NCBI GenBank assembly: GCA_051453625.1
Contig: JBOZIK010000001.1
Coordinates: 29,177,844 to 29,241,843, forward strand
Length of the DNA: 64,000 bases
Direction: 5' to 3'
Origin: Welwitschia mirabilis
Lineage: Eukaryota; Gnetophyta; Gnetopsida; Welwitschiales
Shown here: positions 48,299 through 60,488 of the stretch, piece after piece
Layout of the letters: every line of letters starts with the position of its first letter
How positions within the stretch are numbered: position 1 is the first letter of the stretch
The notes under the pieces: generated by a model
Seen by the model: the letters and a program-made list of their open reading frames with translations, nothing else
Database searches by the model: none
Told to the model about the DNA's origin: nothing
Made by a program: the position numbers and the translations under genes

Positions 48299-49059
48299 AA
48301 ACCTTTAGGCAAATGGGTGTTTTTTACATCCTTTTGGTAGAGCATACTGTTCCTTGAATATTCTAGAATTACTAGGACTTGAATATGTATATTTTAATTA
48401 TTGTATCTTGTACGAGTTCTTGATCACATTCAATTTTCTTAAGGATCCTATCTTGAGCTTATAAAACTTCCTTACCTAAAACTTGATATGGACCAAAATA
48501 AAAGCTATGAAATTTTCATTGTTTTACTCCATATTTCTTGTGTAAAATAGGTGGTAAAACTAGATCTTAATTGCGAAGAAGAGTAAGTGAAGAATAGATT
48601 ACCTTTTTTATTTTATTTTGAAAACTTGTGTGGAGTGAAAATTGTATATTTGTTGAGAATTTTGAATTCCTTAGTATTGTAATTATCTTGAAAATACATT
48701 GAATGTTGGATCATGAATATCATTTCTTGAAATATGATGTTAATTAAATATGAAGTTCAACAACTTGTTTTTATACATCTATTATGAAATTTCTTGAAAA
48801 TGTTTAGTTGTAAAATTTAGAATTTGTATCTTTAAATGTTAGTTTAATGTATTCTAGTTGTTCATTATAATAATTAGAAAAGTATAACTTATAGAATTAT
48901 GTATATTAAGAAGATAATATGTCTTACTAATAAGTCTTTGTGAAATACACATTTAGTGTATTTTTTGTTAAATACATAAATAGGAATGTACTTTATAAGA
49001 TTTAATAAGTCTTAAAATAAAATGATAAGTGTACTCTTTTAGTTATAATAGAAAATATT

Positions 49060-49416
49060 AAAGGAAACATCCATGGAGATGATATCCCTTTATCTAAGAT
49101 GACTCAAAAGTGACTCAATAATCAACATTAGCATCCAATATATCATCATCCTACCTGTCATGGGAATAATAGAGGGGATGATAGTATTCTTTATTCTTCT
49201 CAATTAGGAGAAGGTAACCTTTTCCATCAGTGATCTTTCTCCAAAGCCATGTGTATTAGAATGTGCCTTGAGTGTCTTTAATCATATTAAGAATTGCACA
49301 TTTTTGAGATATTCCTTTAATCCTTCATAATCCATACCATTGCATCCATAACTGTGTAAATATCTTATAAAACAACTCATAACACCCCATCAAACACATA
49401 ATTTGGTAGTGCATCA
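49060..49416 (-). repeat. Truncated 3' LTR of the Athila/Tat-like element
   Basis: Matches 57990-58337 closely (words 'aaccttttccatcagtgatcttt', 'aaagccatgtg-atta', 'ataatttggtagt-catca'). Similarity is lost left of about 49060, where other repeat sequence begins. The right end is adjacent to TAAGTGGGAATCTA (minus strand, 49417-49430), a polypurine tract. Confidence 0.82.
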
Positions 49417-49430
49417 TAGATTCCCACTTA

Positions 49431-51099
49431 GTCTTTGTTAATTTCTAATAAAAATTAAATGAATAACTATAATTATGAGCCAAATTATCTTTAAAAATTA
49501 ATCTAAAATTATAAAACAAGCTCATAAATAATTTAAAACACATCACATAGAAAAATAGTATTCAACGCATCATGTGTATGAAGTGAAACTTTTAAAATTA
49601 TTTTTTATGAAATCTCTAAAATAACTTGAAAATTTATTAAAATAAGCCATGCAAATGATTCTTATCCCTCCACCCTTCCTGCTAGACAAAAATAATATGT
49701 CTTATATTAGTTAATAAAATAAATAAATTAGATGAGTGTGAGAATGTGAATGATGGGTATTCTTAAATTTGGATAACTCTCTAAATCAAGTGTATAATTG
49801 AGTATGAAAATGTCAGATTTAAAAAATAGAGATCTATGTAATATTTTGACAAGTATAAAGACAGTAATTAATGAAACTATGCTAATTAAGATGAATCAAA
49901 TCCATGAATGCCCAACAAATGTGTCATCACAAAAAGATTAAGCGCTATTTAGAATTCAAAAAGAATAAAAATAACAATCACGAAAGTGTTATGGAAACTC
50001 ATCTAAGAAATAAAAAATAATCATAAAAACCATTCATTGTTAAGATCCTAAAATGATAATAAAATATGGAAATGACTTTGAAACAGCTAATTGGGCCATG
50101 AAATAAAACAAAAAAAATGGACATAAGTTAATTCAAAGAAGATAGACTACCTACCTTAAATTTTAACCTAGAAGACTCCCATGGAAGAAATCATAACATC
50201 ACTTGATTTAAAAAAGCATGACTTCATGTATAATAATTCTATTTGATAAGGCATTGATTATGATGACGCTAAGAATCAAACACTTTAATCAATAAGTGAT
50301 AAGTTTTTCTAAATGCTCTTTTCGCCTTTCATATTCAAGGCCTTTTAATACATTGTTAATACTTACTTTGTTATTCTTAATACCTAATGAAAGAGTTGTT
50401 TAAAAATGAACTTACCTATCTATATCTTAAAACAAAGACCTAAATCTTATAAATGAAATAATCATGTAAAAATAAGAAGACATGAGGAGACAAGAAATGC
50501 TTTTGATGATACTAGGAATACCACTATGTTATTATTATTTTATTATTTAACTATCCATAATGAAAGAAGTGAAATCATAGTCAAAGAAGTAAGAACCCAT
50601 AAAGCATGGTTGACTAATCCTACAGTGGAGTTTCCATAGCTAACGTATTATACTATCAAAGGCCCCCCTTAAGAAGATTTGCCTTAGTGTACTTTTAATA
50701 GAAAAACATGGTGACCATGTTTGTGAGCAATCTCAAATATAAAACATCATGGTCTTATTTCACTTTTTTTTAATACAATATGAACATAGATGAAAATATT
50801 TTAGATGATCAAAATACTCTAAAAGATAAAGATGAAGTCAAAAGATAAGAGATAAAAAAAATACTCTTAAGAAAGAAAGACCTTTTCATCATTTAGAAAA
50901 ATATCAAAAATAAAGCATCTTCTTTTAAACTAAAGTTCACAGATGTGTAAATGTTTGAAGATTAGGTGAATCTAATCTTATCACTATAAAATGTCCAAGT
51001 CAAAGACTAGTTATAGAAATAAATATATGTCATGTTTGAAAAATGATCAAGTGACATCATAATAGCCTTTAAAGGAAAATACTAAGAGAAAATTCAGAC
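49431..51099 (-). other. 3' non-coding region of the Athila/Tat-like element
   Basis: Lies between the integrase end and the polypurine tract, where Athila/Tat elements have a long spacer, sometimes with an extra ORF. None is readable here. A palindrome AACATGGTGACCATGTT is at about 50707-50723. Confidence 0.5.
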
Positions 51100-51647
51100 A
51101 ATGTTAGGGAATAATTCATCCTCATCAAGGATAACCTCTAACGCTAGTACTTCTATCATGTTTGCATAAAAATGTTGCTCATATATTTTCAACCTTTGTC
51201 CATTAACTTTTTGAATTTCTGTAATGGTTAAGTTAGATGTCTTAACAAAGATATTAAAGTGTACTTTCTCAATAAGGTAAGGATCTAATCATATTAATAT
51301 TAACTTTTTATGTAGAAGGTGTACTTTAGTATTGTATAATAAGATAAGTTGACCAAGTCTAAAGATTTTATGAATCAATTCTTTATCATGCTTGAAATTA
51401 CTTTTGGCCTTGTGGATAAGTTGAGGATAAATAGCTTAAGTTTGCTTTTCATCTAAATAGTCCAATTGCACTAAATAAGTTTTAAGGTTTTAAATTTACA
51501 AGATTAAGTTGATGTGTATAATGATAAGAATTATAATAAAATTTAATAAGGTAAAACACAAACTTTAACATATATAAGTTCATAATGTGAAAGGACAAGT
51601 GAATTATACCAAGTGATATGGTAAGCCTAAAGAACATCATTTAGTTT
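51100..51647 (-). pseudogene. Gypsy integrase C-terminal remnant
   Basis: Directly left of the gap, the minus frame reads LNDVL-AYHITWYNSLVLSHYELIYVKVCVLP, matching [32 protein letters not shown]. Further on are remnants of 'LRSRWSGPF' and 'KVNGQRLKPY'. Stops present. Confidence 0.75.
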
Positions 51648-52299
51648 NNNNNNNNNNNNNNNNNNNNNNNNNNNNNNNNNNNNNNNNNNNNNNNNNNNNN
51701 NNNNNNNNNNNNNNNNNNNNNNNNNNNNNNNNNNNNNNNNNNNNNNNNNNNNNNNNNNNNNNNNNNNNNNNNNNNNNNNNNNNNNNNNNNNNNNNNNNNN
51801 NNNNNNNNNNNNNNNNNNNNNNNNNNNNNNNNNNNNNNNNNNNNNNNNNNNNNNNNNNNNNNNNNNNNNNNNNNNNNNNNNNNNNNNNNNNNNNNNNNNN
51901 NNNNNNNNNNNNNNNNNNNNNNNNNNNNNNNNNNNNNNNNNNNNNNNNNNNNNNNNNNNNNNNNNNNNNNNNNNNNNNNNNNNNNNNNNNNNNNNNNNNN
52001 NNNNNNNNNNNNNNNNNNNNNNNNNNNNNNNNNNNNNNNNNNNNNNNNNNNNNNNNNNNNNNNNNNNNNNNNNNNNNNNNNNNNNNNNNNNNNNNNNNNN
52101 NNNNNNNNNNNNNNNNNNNNNNNNNNNNNNNNNNNNNNNNNNNNNNNNNNNNNNNNNNNNNNNNNNNNNNNNNNNNNNNNNNNNNNNNNNNNNNNNNNNN
52201 NNNNNNNNNNNNNNNNNNNNNNNNNNNNNNNNNNNNNNNNNNNNNNNNNNNNNNNNNNNNNNNNNNNNNNNNNNNNNNNNNNNNNNNNNNNNNNNNNNN
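51648..52299. other. Assembly gap (652 N)
   Basis: Run of N. Its length roughly equals the missing part of the gypsy integrase core. Confidence 1.
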
Positions 52300-54100
52300 C
52301 TACGAAATTGATTACCCAATAGTTAAAAGGTTCAAACTCAAGAATAGATTTGAGGGGCATATTTTGTAATTGTATAATGCCACCTAAATGTTAACATACA
52401 TCGCACCTTTTAGCATACTCAAAAGAGTTTTAAAAAATACTAGGCTAATAGAATCCAGAGTAGAGAATTTTCATGGCTATTTTATAACTACTAAAATATC
52501 CACCACAAATGCCACCATGACAAAGGCAAAGGATATCAAATTTCTCCCATTTGGGTAAACATTTTTTCATGATTTTATTCTTACATCTATAATGAAGATG
52601 GGACGTTATCCAGTTGTAATTACCTATCTTATAGAGAAAAGATTTTCTTTGGTTGTAACTCCAATTTCATATTATTTTTAAAGTGATAAAATAGTTAATG
52701 ATCTCCACATATCATGGAGGAAAATAAGTAGAAGATACAACAAATAATTGTTTATTTGAAAAATGATAACTAATAGGAATATCATTAGAATAAGTAAGGT
52801 ATGATAAGTTATCTGCCATTTTTGTTATGTTTTTCTCCTTATCTATGTGGTGAGATTAAATTCTTGAGAAACAATTTAATCAACCTACCTCTAGAATATT
52901 TCTTAGTTATTAGGTATTTAATAGTTGCATGATTTATGTATACATTGTGTAAAAGCCTAAAAGATAATATCTAAGATTGTTAAGGTAAAATATTATGGCT
53001 AACATTTCTCACTCAGTAGTTGAATAGTTGGCTTAAGCCTTAGATAATGTTTTATTATGATAAGATATGACTTTCAACTCACTTTTATATTTCTATCCAA
53101 GCACCCAACCTATAGCAAAATTACTGCACATTAACTCAAAATATTTCTCCAAATTAGGTCTTATTATGATAGGGACCTATGAGAGTTTATGTTTGAGTTT
53201 ATTAAAAGCAAACTGGAAAAATGTATTCCAATTAAATTTGACTTTTTTCTCCTAGTAATTCATATAGGGGTTTATAGATTTTAGCTTAATATTATATGAA
53301 ATGCTAATAAAATCACAAATGTCCAAGAAAAGATCAGAGTTATCTAACATTGAATAGAATAGCTAAGTGTTGAATGATATCAAGTATTTTAGCTTTCATC
53401 TTTTTTCCTCTTTTAGAAATGAGGTGGTCTAAAATAATTCCGTTTTCAACTAAGAATAAACTTTTTTCCCACCTCAAATAAAGATTAAATTCTATGCATC
53501 TATCAAGGACATTTTTTAATTTTTCTAAGATTTAATCAAATGTTTCTCCAAAGATAGAAAAGTCATTCATAAAGATTTCTATTGAATCCACTAACATGTT
53601 TAAAAAGATATCCATCATATCATATTGAAAATTCCTAGGAGTATTACATAAACCAAAAGGTATTTATCTAAAATAAAACATCCTAAATGGCAAAGTAAAT
53701 GTGGTTTTAACTTGATCTTTGCTAGCTATGCAAACTTGGTTATAACTAGTATATCCATCTAAAAAGTAACAAAGATAATATCCCTAAATTCTATCAAGTA
53801 TTTGGTCAAGGAAGGGGAGAGGCTAATGATATTTTCTTATGACTTCATTCAATTTTCTAAAATCTATGTAGACTCTTCATTTCCCATTCTTTGTTGGTAC
53901 TATAGTTAAGGGACTAATCGAATTACTATCTGATATAGAGTAAATGATTTTAGTATCTATTAACTCAATGATTCCATTTTTAACTACTTTTTTAAGTTCT
54001 AGATTTAATCTTCTTTATGGTTGCCTAATTGATTTTACATTTTTGTCAAGATAGATTTTATGCTAAATGATAAAAGAAGGAATGACAGATAAATCTTAAT
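52300..54100 (-). pseudogene. Gypsy RT, RNase H and integrase N-terminal remnant
   Basis: From 54100 downwards: GYYFCYFLDGYTSYNQVCIA (RT, 'FLDGFSGYFQIHIAPEDQ'), KTTFTLPFRMF, PFGLCNTPRNFQ, then FMNDFSIFG at about 53575-53550, where the catalytic FMDD has become FMND. RNase H pieces include ANYSTTE-EMLAI (near 53020-52980). The H2C2 integrase zinc domain has CHGGICGGYFSSYKIAMKIL (near 52515-52460) and CDVC. Last before the gap is LKSILEFEPFNYWVINFV, the start of the integrase core. Non-functional. Confidence 0.82.
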
Positions 54101-54489
54101 AAGTCAAGAGGGAGATTAATATTGAATCTAGTTGAAAGCAAAGATTTTCATTGATTATAACAAGTTTATTTCAATTATCATAAAGAAAAATATGTTTTAG
54201 TTCATTAGAAATATTTTTAGATTTAAACTAAAATTTTTACAATGGATTGGATGATCTTCCTTAAAGTATGAGTTTTTATTTAATTGTTGATCTTTCTTAT
54301 AATCTAAGGGTACTAATTCTCTATTATGATCTAAAATATCATGATCAAATTTGAATGTATAAAATTCTTTTAAATTCTTAACCTAAAGTGAAACATCATA
54401 AACTATGGATTCATGTAATATTAACCATCTTTCTTCAAGGAGACGATGTTAAAGAGGGGAAAAAAGTTGATTTGATTTTATCTTCTATG

Positions 54490-54850
54490 TTCCATTCATC
54501 ATCTAGGTTTTTTAGGTAGCACTAAAAACTGTAATTAAAAACTTTTTATTTTCTAGGTAACACTCTATTATCCTAGTTCTTATGTTAATAATTCAGTGGG
54601 CTATTACACAGAAAGCTCATCCTAGAAGTCATGGATAATCTCTATTATATACAACCTCTATGATAACCACATCTATTGGGTAACATTCCTCTTCAATTTG
54701 GATTACTAAATATTTAATAACTCCTAAGGATTTATTCACTAAAGTATCCACTAGCTATAAGAGAATTCGAGTAGACTCTCTTCTATTTTATAACCCAAGT
54801 CTCTTACAAATGTGAAATGGCATGATGTTAACACTCAACGTTTCTAATAT
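54490..54850 (-). pseudogene. Gypsy protease remnant (Athila/Tat type)
   Basis: FHICKRLGL (54830-54800), VDTLVNKSLGVIKYLVIQI (54755-54700) and YPIDVVIIEVVYNRDYP-LLG (54685-54620) follow the order MPLSVCKRLGLG ... DRSIKHPLGIIENVLVKV ... FPVDFVILDMEED..VPLILGRPFL of Athila/Tat retropepsins. The catalytic DSG lies in damaged sequence upstream. Confidence 0.72.
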
Positions 54851-56039
54851 TTTTATTTTTCTCTAATATAATACTAACTGTTATTGTCCTTTGAATCTTT
54901 AAATTTTGGATATTTTTATAACACTAAATTCATGAGGGATTATGCTAAAAAGACTTTTCTAGGAATAAGCCATTTATATTTTCTTCTTCTTAAGTCTTTT
55001 CATAGCTTTTAGTACCTTGTATTTTTTGTAAAAGATTTTATAAGGGTAAGATTATGTTCAAATTTTTCATTAATAATTTAAGATGTTCATTGAAAGTTGA
55101 ATTAGAGTTGAGCCTATCAAGCCAAGAAGTAGCTAGTTACTTTTTTGATTATTGTGAAGAATCTTTCTTTTTACTTTTATCAAGAAGACATAATTCATAA
55201 TCTTCTAACATTTCAATGTCCTCTTCTTCCTCATCATTTCTAGTGTCATTTTAAATGGTTTATGTTTCAAAAGAAAAAGGGTTGATTTCTTAATCATTTT
55301 GTATTACAATCTTACAATCTCTTCTTATTTTATTGGGGTTTGATAAAGGTTATGTAGCCAATGATCCTTATGTTCTTTAGTTTTCTAACTTTGTTTGTTG
55401 AAGGGTATTTACTAAGTATTTGATGTTGACATTTTATTTTTCTAAGCTAACATTGTTTTTTTAATGTTACAACTTAATCTTTTTTATGATTTTCTAATTT
55501 TATGTAATGGATCATTTGAATGTTAAAAGTTTGATGAACTTAGTTGGAAATTTAAATTTTTGAATCATTTTTTAAATATTTGAAATTTATTTTGAAAATT
55601 TTGGAACTTGCTATCAAATGTTTATGGATTTAAACTAGGTTGTGTCTAATTTTGATTTTTGAAGTTTGGAAATTTTTGATTTAAATCACAAAATTCTTCA
55701 TGTATTTTTTCTTTATAGGTTGATAAAAGTGGATAATCTTTGATAATGAGATAGTCATCCTTACATAAATTACGTGTTAATACGACATTATTCTTAGTTG
55801 TTAATTTGGCATCTAAGATCATTTCAGTGTATTTCTCTATATTTATTCTAAAATTTTTAATTAGATTTGTAGGTTTGTCTTCATCTTCTATCTTCTTTAC
55901 TTGTTTAACCTCTTTTATATCTTTGCTGAGTTGTCCTATAATGCATTTTCTTTTGATGTTGGCCAAATTTATCTTACCTTCACAAATTCTTTTTATAATT
56001 TCTAGGAATTATCTAATGTAAGATTTGTAAGATTTCCAT
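54851..56039 (-). other. Gypsy gag-protease linker with a 106-codon frame
   Basis: Contains a minus frame at 55966-55646 that is Lys/Glu/Asp-rich (starting MANIKRKCIIGQLS), plausibly the late gag region. No zinc knuckle recognised. The antisense 71-codon frame at 55806-56021 is a shadow of it. Confidence 0.5.
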
Positions 56040-56844
56040 TACAAAAAAATTCTTTAGGTTATTTTGTGTGATCGTCTAACCTACTATAAAAGTAGTTAAT
56101 TAGTTCTATTTGTGTAAAAGCATCTATTGGATTAGAGTAAATATCCACAAATAAGAATTCATATGTAAAAGTATAATCCTCATTTGGTTGTTGTTAAAAT
56201 TTACTTCTTTCTTTTTCCTTTTTCTAATAGTTTCTTCACTAATTAACCTTTTAGTGAAGGTTTCTTGGACTTGATCCTAAGAGTTTAAACTTTTGTGAAA
56301 TATAGTTTTTAGCTAATTTTTTTCTTTTTCTCTTAATATCATAAAAAATAACCATGTATGTTTGATCACAGTCCTTTTCTTTCCATTCCCAAAGGTAAGA
56401 ACTAATTGTTCTATGTCCACAATGTGTTGGAGAGGGTTCTCATCAGATTCACCATTGAAGATTGGATAAGCATTTAGGTTCTTTAACTCTACATAATCTC
56501 CTAGTGGTAAATCGAAAGGAGTTTGAATTTCTTATTTCCTATGTGCTAATAATTCCCTAAGGGTAAGTTTTACATTAGGACTAGGACTTAAAGATCCTAC
56601 ATCTTATTTTTACTTTTGTGCAGTGCTTGATATTGTAAAATTACTATTTTCTTCTTCTAAACTTTCTTCTATAACATTTTCATAAATGGAATCAAATTCA
56701 GAAAAAATAAATTTAGAAGGAAGATTGTATCCACTTGGAGATTGTTTTTCCAATTAGATTTTAATGTCCACTAATCCTTTCTAAATGTTTTTTTCTATTA
56801 ATAGCATTTTTCTCTAATAGTTCTTTTTTGGATTAACCATATCA
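56040..56844 (-). pseudogene. Gypsy gag remnant (Retrotrans_gag)
   Basis: Frames on the minus strand read LPLGDYVELKNLNAYPIFNG (56520-56460), ENPLQHIVDIEQLVLTFGNG, then W-KTIFHKSLNSWDQVQETF-like (56310-56260), EDYTFTYEFLFVDIYSNPI (56190-56130) and NYFYSRLDDHTK (56085-56055). They parallel the Athila/Tat gag F.G...E.P..HL..F...C.T..., W..SLP..SI.TW, and FYNGLN segments. Stops present. Confidence 0.72.
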
Positions 56845-58337
56845 TAGCATCCTACAAATAGAAAATAATAGAAAATGAAACCAAAAACGAAAAAAACCCA
56901 TCCTGTCTATCATGAAAATGACAAAGGGGATGATAAACAAAAAGAGCTAAAAATAGAAAATAAACAGAGTTGAAACCAAAAAATAAAGGATCATTATCCC
57001 TCCAATCACATGGATGGCAAAGGAGATAATAGAGACTGATCATTATTATACTAACAAAAAATTTTAATCTAAAAATAAAAACTAAAGTCATAGATTATCA
57101 TCCTACCTATGATGAAGATAATAGAGGTGACAATAGTATTTTTACTACTGAAATTAAACCTTAAAAATACAAATAGAAAACCTATAGTTCTTAATTAAAA
57201 TACAACATTCGTATGGATAAACAACCAAATGGAAATTTGATTTACTAATTCAATTGATGACAATCCTTATACTCCTTAATAGCCTTTTCCTGTAATGGTG
57301 TTAAGATGTTGTAATGCATATTTTTACATGCGCACTCTAGTATGAATGGCAGTGTCCTACATGTTGTATCTCATTGAATACATAAGAGATAAGAAGAGAA
57401 TTGATTTTCTAGAAGAAATTATAGAATAATGTAGAAAATAAAGATGTAATTCAAATGTAAATGTAACTAACTCTAAATGAAATAAAAAATAATCCTCAAA
57501 CTAAGTTCTTTTAACCTTAACAAAGGTTATTCTTAAGACCTATATTACCAATGAAAATATCACTAGATTAAGGATAACATAAACCATAAGGAAAATATTA
57601 AAAAATTAAGATGCACATTAAAAATATAGTTCTATATTAGAATAAAAAGTATCATATGGATTACAAGATAGCTGAGCCTCAATGAAGGATACACATTCCT
57701 TTATTAAGAGAATTTCTTTCTACAACTTATGAGATGAATCTCTAACTCTTAAAACTCTTGAGAATGTCTAGTACAAATGAAGATAAATAGAAGAGTCAAA
57801 GGGAAATCTTATTTATAGGTCTAATAGCCAAAACTAATATACAAAAGGTGTTGTAAAATGTGCTCAATGATAAAAAAGAAATGAATAAAACAAATAAAGA
57901 TGTGCTGATAGTTACAGTGTTATTTTGGCTATTGTGGGGATGACCAAGGGGAATGATGAATCAAACATTATAATTATTATCTTGCATGTTATGAGGATGA
58001 CCATGGGGATGATAACCCTTTTCTTACGATGATTGAATAGTCCACATCAACATCTAATGTGTCACCATCATACCTATCGTGGAAACTATAGAGGAGACAA
58101 TAGTCTTCTTTATTATTCTAACTTGGAAGAAGTTAGCCTTTTTCATCAGTGATCTTCCTTCAAAGCCATGTGCATTATAATGTGTCTTAAATGTCTTCAA
58201 TTATGATAATAATTGGACATTTATAAGGTCTTTCTTCAATCATTTATAATCCTCAAAATTACACTAATACATGTGTAAATGTCCTACAAAATAGCTCATA
58301 ACACCTCATCAAATGCATATAATTTGGTAGTACATCA
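56845..58337 (-). repeat. 5' LTR of the Athila/Tat-like element
   Basis: About 1.5 kb; right edge CATCA at 58337 is matched by the 3' LTR edge at 49416, while the left edge by the leader is approximate because no clean primer site could be read. A minus-strand TATA element (TATAAAT) lies at 57810-57818. It carries six diverged copies of a palindrome-like unit (ATCATCC ... GGATGAT) at 56899-56935, 56991-57030, 57097-57138, 57920-57960, 57975-58018 and 58062-58106. Confidence 0.75.
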
Positions 58338-58384
58338 TCCACATATAATATGGTAATAATACATTCTTAAGGTATTAAACTATA

Positions 58385-58490
58385 ATCTCTTATAAAAAGG
58401 GTGAAATGTATGCAATATATGGACTCAAACCCTTGACCTTGTCATTAATTATACCTCTCTCTAATCATTATACCAACTAATTCAAACATG
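58385..58490 (-). repeat. tRNA-like SINE or tRNA-derived fragment
   Basis: On the minus strand TTAGTTGGTATAATG (about 58480-58466) resembles a tRNA D-arm/A box, and AAGGGTTTGAGTCC (about 58434-58421) includes GGTTTGAGTCC, 10 of 11 matches to the B box consensus. No acceptor or anticodon stem can be formed, so this is not a working tRNA. It lies just outside the gypsy 5' LTR. Confidence 0.5.
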
Positions 58491-60488
58491 AAATAAAAGA
58501 AATGATTAAAAATATAAAATGCTACCATTAGAAATGAATTTTTTTAAAAGAAATGTGTTCAATTTTTTTTTCTTATCATCTCATGAAATGTGTTCTCTTC
58601 TCCTCTTATTTGCCTCATCTATTTTTTATTATGGCCTCCTCTAACCATTCTTCATTTTTCATTTTTATCATGCATGTTTGACTTTTCGTACTAATTATTA
58701 AGATTTCCCTTCATCAATGGCATAGTCATGCATATAAGGTAGAGGACCATCTTTTAATTTGATCCTTTCTTAACTATTTTAGAAATTTTCATCATTATCG
58801 TTAGTAACAAAATTAGTATTTGTTCTACTAACATACTAGATATTGGAGTCGTTTTTTGTTAATCAATATTAGACAAGAATCCTACTAATTTCTTAGTTTA
58901 ACTATTCATTCTTTAAGTTCCATGGTATTCTTCAGCCACTATATCAAGATCCAAATCCTCATAGCTAGTTAAATCTCTAATAATGTAAAATACAAACCTT
59001 TAAATTTCTCTATTGATTCTACTGAAGGAAGATAAAATTATAAATGGTGGCATCATTCAAATTTGTAAAAACTTAAATTTGCAATTCATTAATATTATGA
59101 ATTCTAAACTAAGTGATATTAAATATTTCTTTGATTGCTTTCATGTGCCTAATGTTTAATGGGAGCAAACCTTATGTTTTTTTCCATCACTCATCTATCA
59201 AATTCATAAAGTTCCATCATATAATGAGAAAAAGAAGAAAAACCATCCTATAAAATATTAAATTCCCAACCTAATTATTTATCTTATATTAATTTTAAGA
59301 GAATAGGGAATATGATGTTTAATGATTCTCTCATGACTATCTCTTAACTCATGGATTATCTATACATTTTCTTATAACCACATGACTAGTATTTCTCTTC
59401 TACTTACTTATGCAAATTATAATCCTTTTTCCATCTTCATTGATCATTATTCCTCTTTTCAAATGAAAATGCATTCAAACAATTCTTCCTCCTTCTCATG
59501 TGCATCTTTTTTTGAAACCAATGCCTTAACATCTCTCTCCTTCATTTAAAAATATTACTTAAAATGTAAATGGAAATTCTTAAGTGCATAGTATAAAATT
59601 CTTCATTTGGATTAGATTTGTATTAGATTCAAAACTAGAAAAATGCATGATCCATTTCAAATAAGACACATATAAGAAATTTAATGTTAGAAATACAACA
59701 ATGTGATTGGTTATAAAATGGAGCTTGAAGACATCATGTTCAAAGTTTAAATATCTACAAAAATTATTCTATGAAAAAGACCTATTTTATTTAAATTATA
59801 AAATCTTCTTTCAAGTATAAATTCATCTAACATATCTTCTAACATGATGCATACTTCTTTATGATGGTAATAATTGATTAACTTACATGTCTATCATAAT
59901 GGTAAAGATGATTTGTAGAGTATTCTAAAATCACATAGGTTGTTCATTCAAGTTTTTTAAATGACATTTTTAATATATATCATGTACTGATTTAGTTTTA
60001 ATTTATTAGAGAAAATCTTTGGTATCATAATAATGAGTTTAAATTTTTTAACTAATAATCTTAAGGTATCAAAGCAACATCATACTTTTTAGATATTAAA
60101 AAATGGATGTTACATTTCAGTATAAAAGCAATGAGTTTAAAGTTTTCATCTAATAAGTTTAGTTTATTAATTAGAATTTTTCAATATTAAAAAGTGGACA
60201 TTACATTTTGGTATTAGAGACTAGCTTGAAAAACTCACTGCGTACAACTATTGTTAAGTTTGTGAATTTACTAGGCATAACTGCCATTGTGCTTGCAAAT
60301 TCATTGGGCATAACTATTTTACATTTTTACTAGGCATAACTACTATTAATGTTTCAAGTTATAACATGAAAATTTAGGTTTATAACATAGATAGCTTGAT
60401 TTTTATAAAGCTTGAAATGACCCTAAGAAGAGTAGTAAAAGAAATTAACTAAAGTTACAACACTAGTCAATAACTTAGTGGATGAGCT
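58491..60488. other. AT-rich region without recognised genes
   Basis: A T/C-rich stretch (58560-58640) precedes a short plus frame starting MASSNHSSFFIF near 58632, but no domain follows. Otherwise unrecognised AT-rich DNA. Three near repeats of 'ctaggcataactac(c/t)att' words occur at 60270-60350. Confidence 0.4.

Larger units (their letters stand above)
47600..49059 (+). repeat. Probable LTR/leader sequence of an unassigned retroelement
   Basis: A CACCAC-rich low-complexity stretch (47640-47740) is followed by a TATA element CTATAAATAAG near 47790, then a pyrimidine-rich stretch and long AT-rich leader-like sequence, typical of a plant LTR promoter and R/U5. Two related 21-nt hairpins lie at 48163-48183 and 48278-48298. 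From about 48360 the sequence may be another pol tail but no domain was secure. This block cuts off the 3' LTR of the neighbouring gypsy element. Confidence 0.35.
49060..58337 (-). mobile_element. Near-complete Ty3/gypsy element, Athila/Tat-like
   Basis: A 9.3-kb element on the minus strand: 5' LTR about 56845-58337, gag about 56840-56040, linker frame 55966-55646, protease about 54850-54490, RT 54100-53440, RNase H about 53300-52800, integrase 52640-51100 (crossing an N gap), non-coding 3' region, polypurine tract 49417-49430, and a 3' LTR remnant 49060-49416. Motifs are those of the Athila/Tat branch. All frames are broken. The 3' LTR is truncated, so no target duplication can be tested. 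Confidence 0.8.

Noticed and set aside
51627-52360. Frames of 230-239 codons on the minus strand
   Set aside because: Mostly N-gap translation; only the gap edges hold real gypsy integrase sequence.
58385-58490. A functional tRNA gene
   Set aside because: A and B boxes are present but acceptor, anticodon and T stems cannot be formed.
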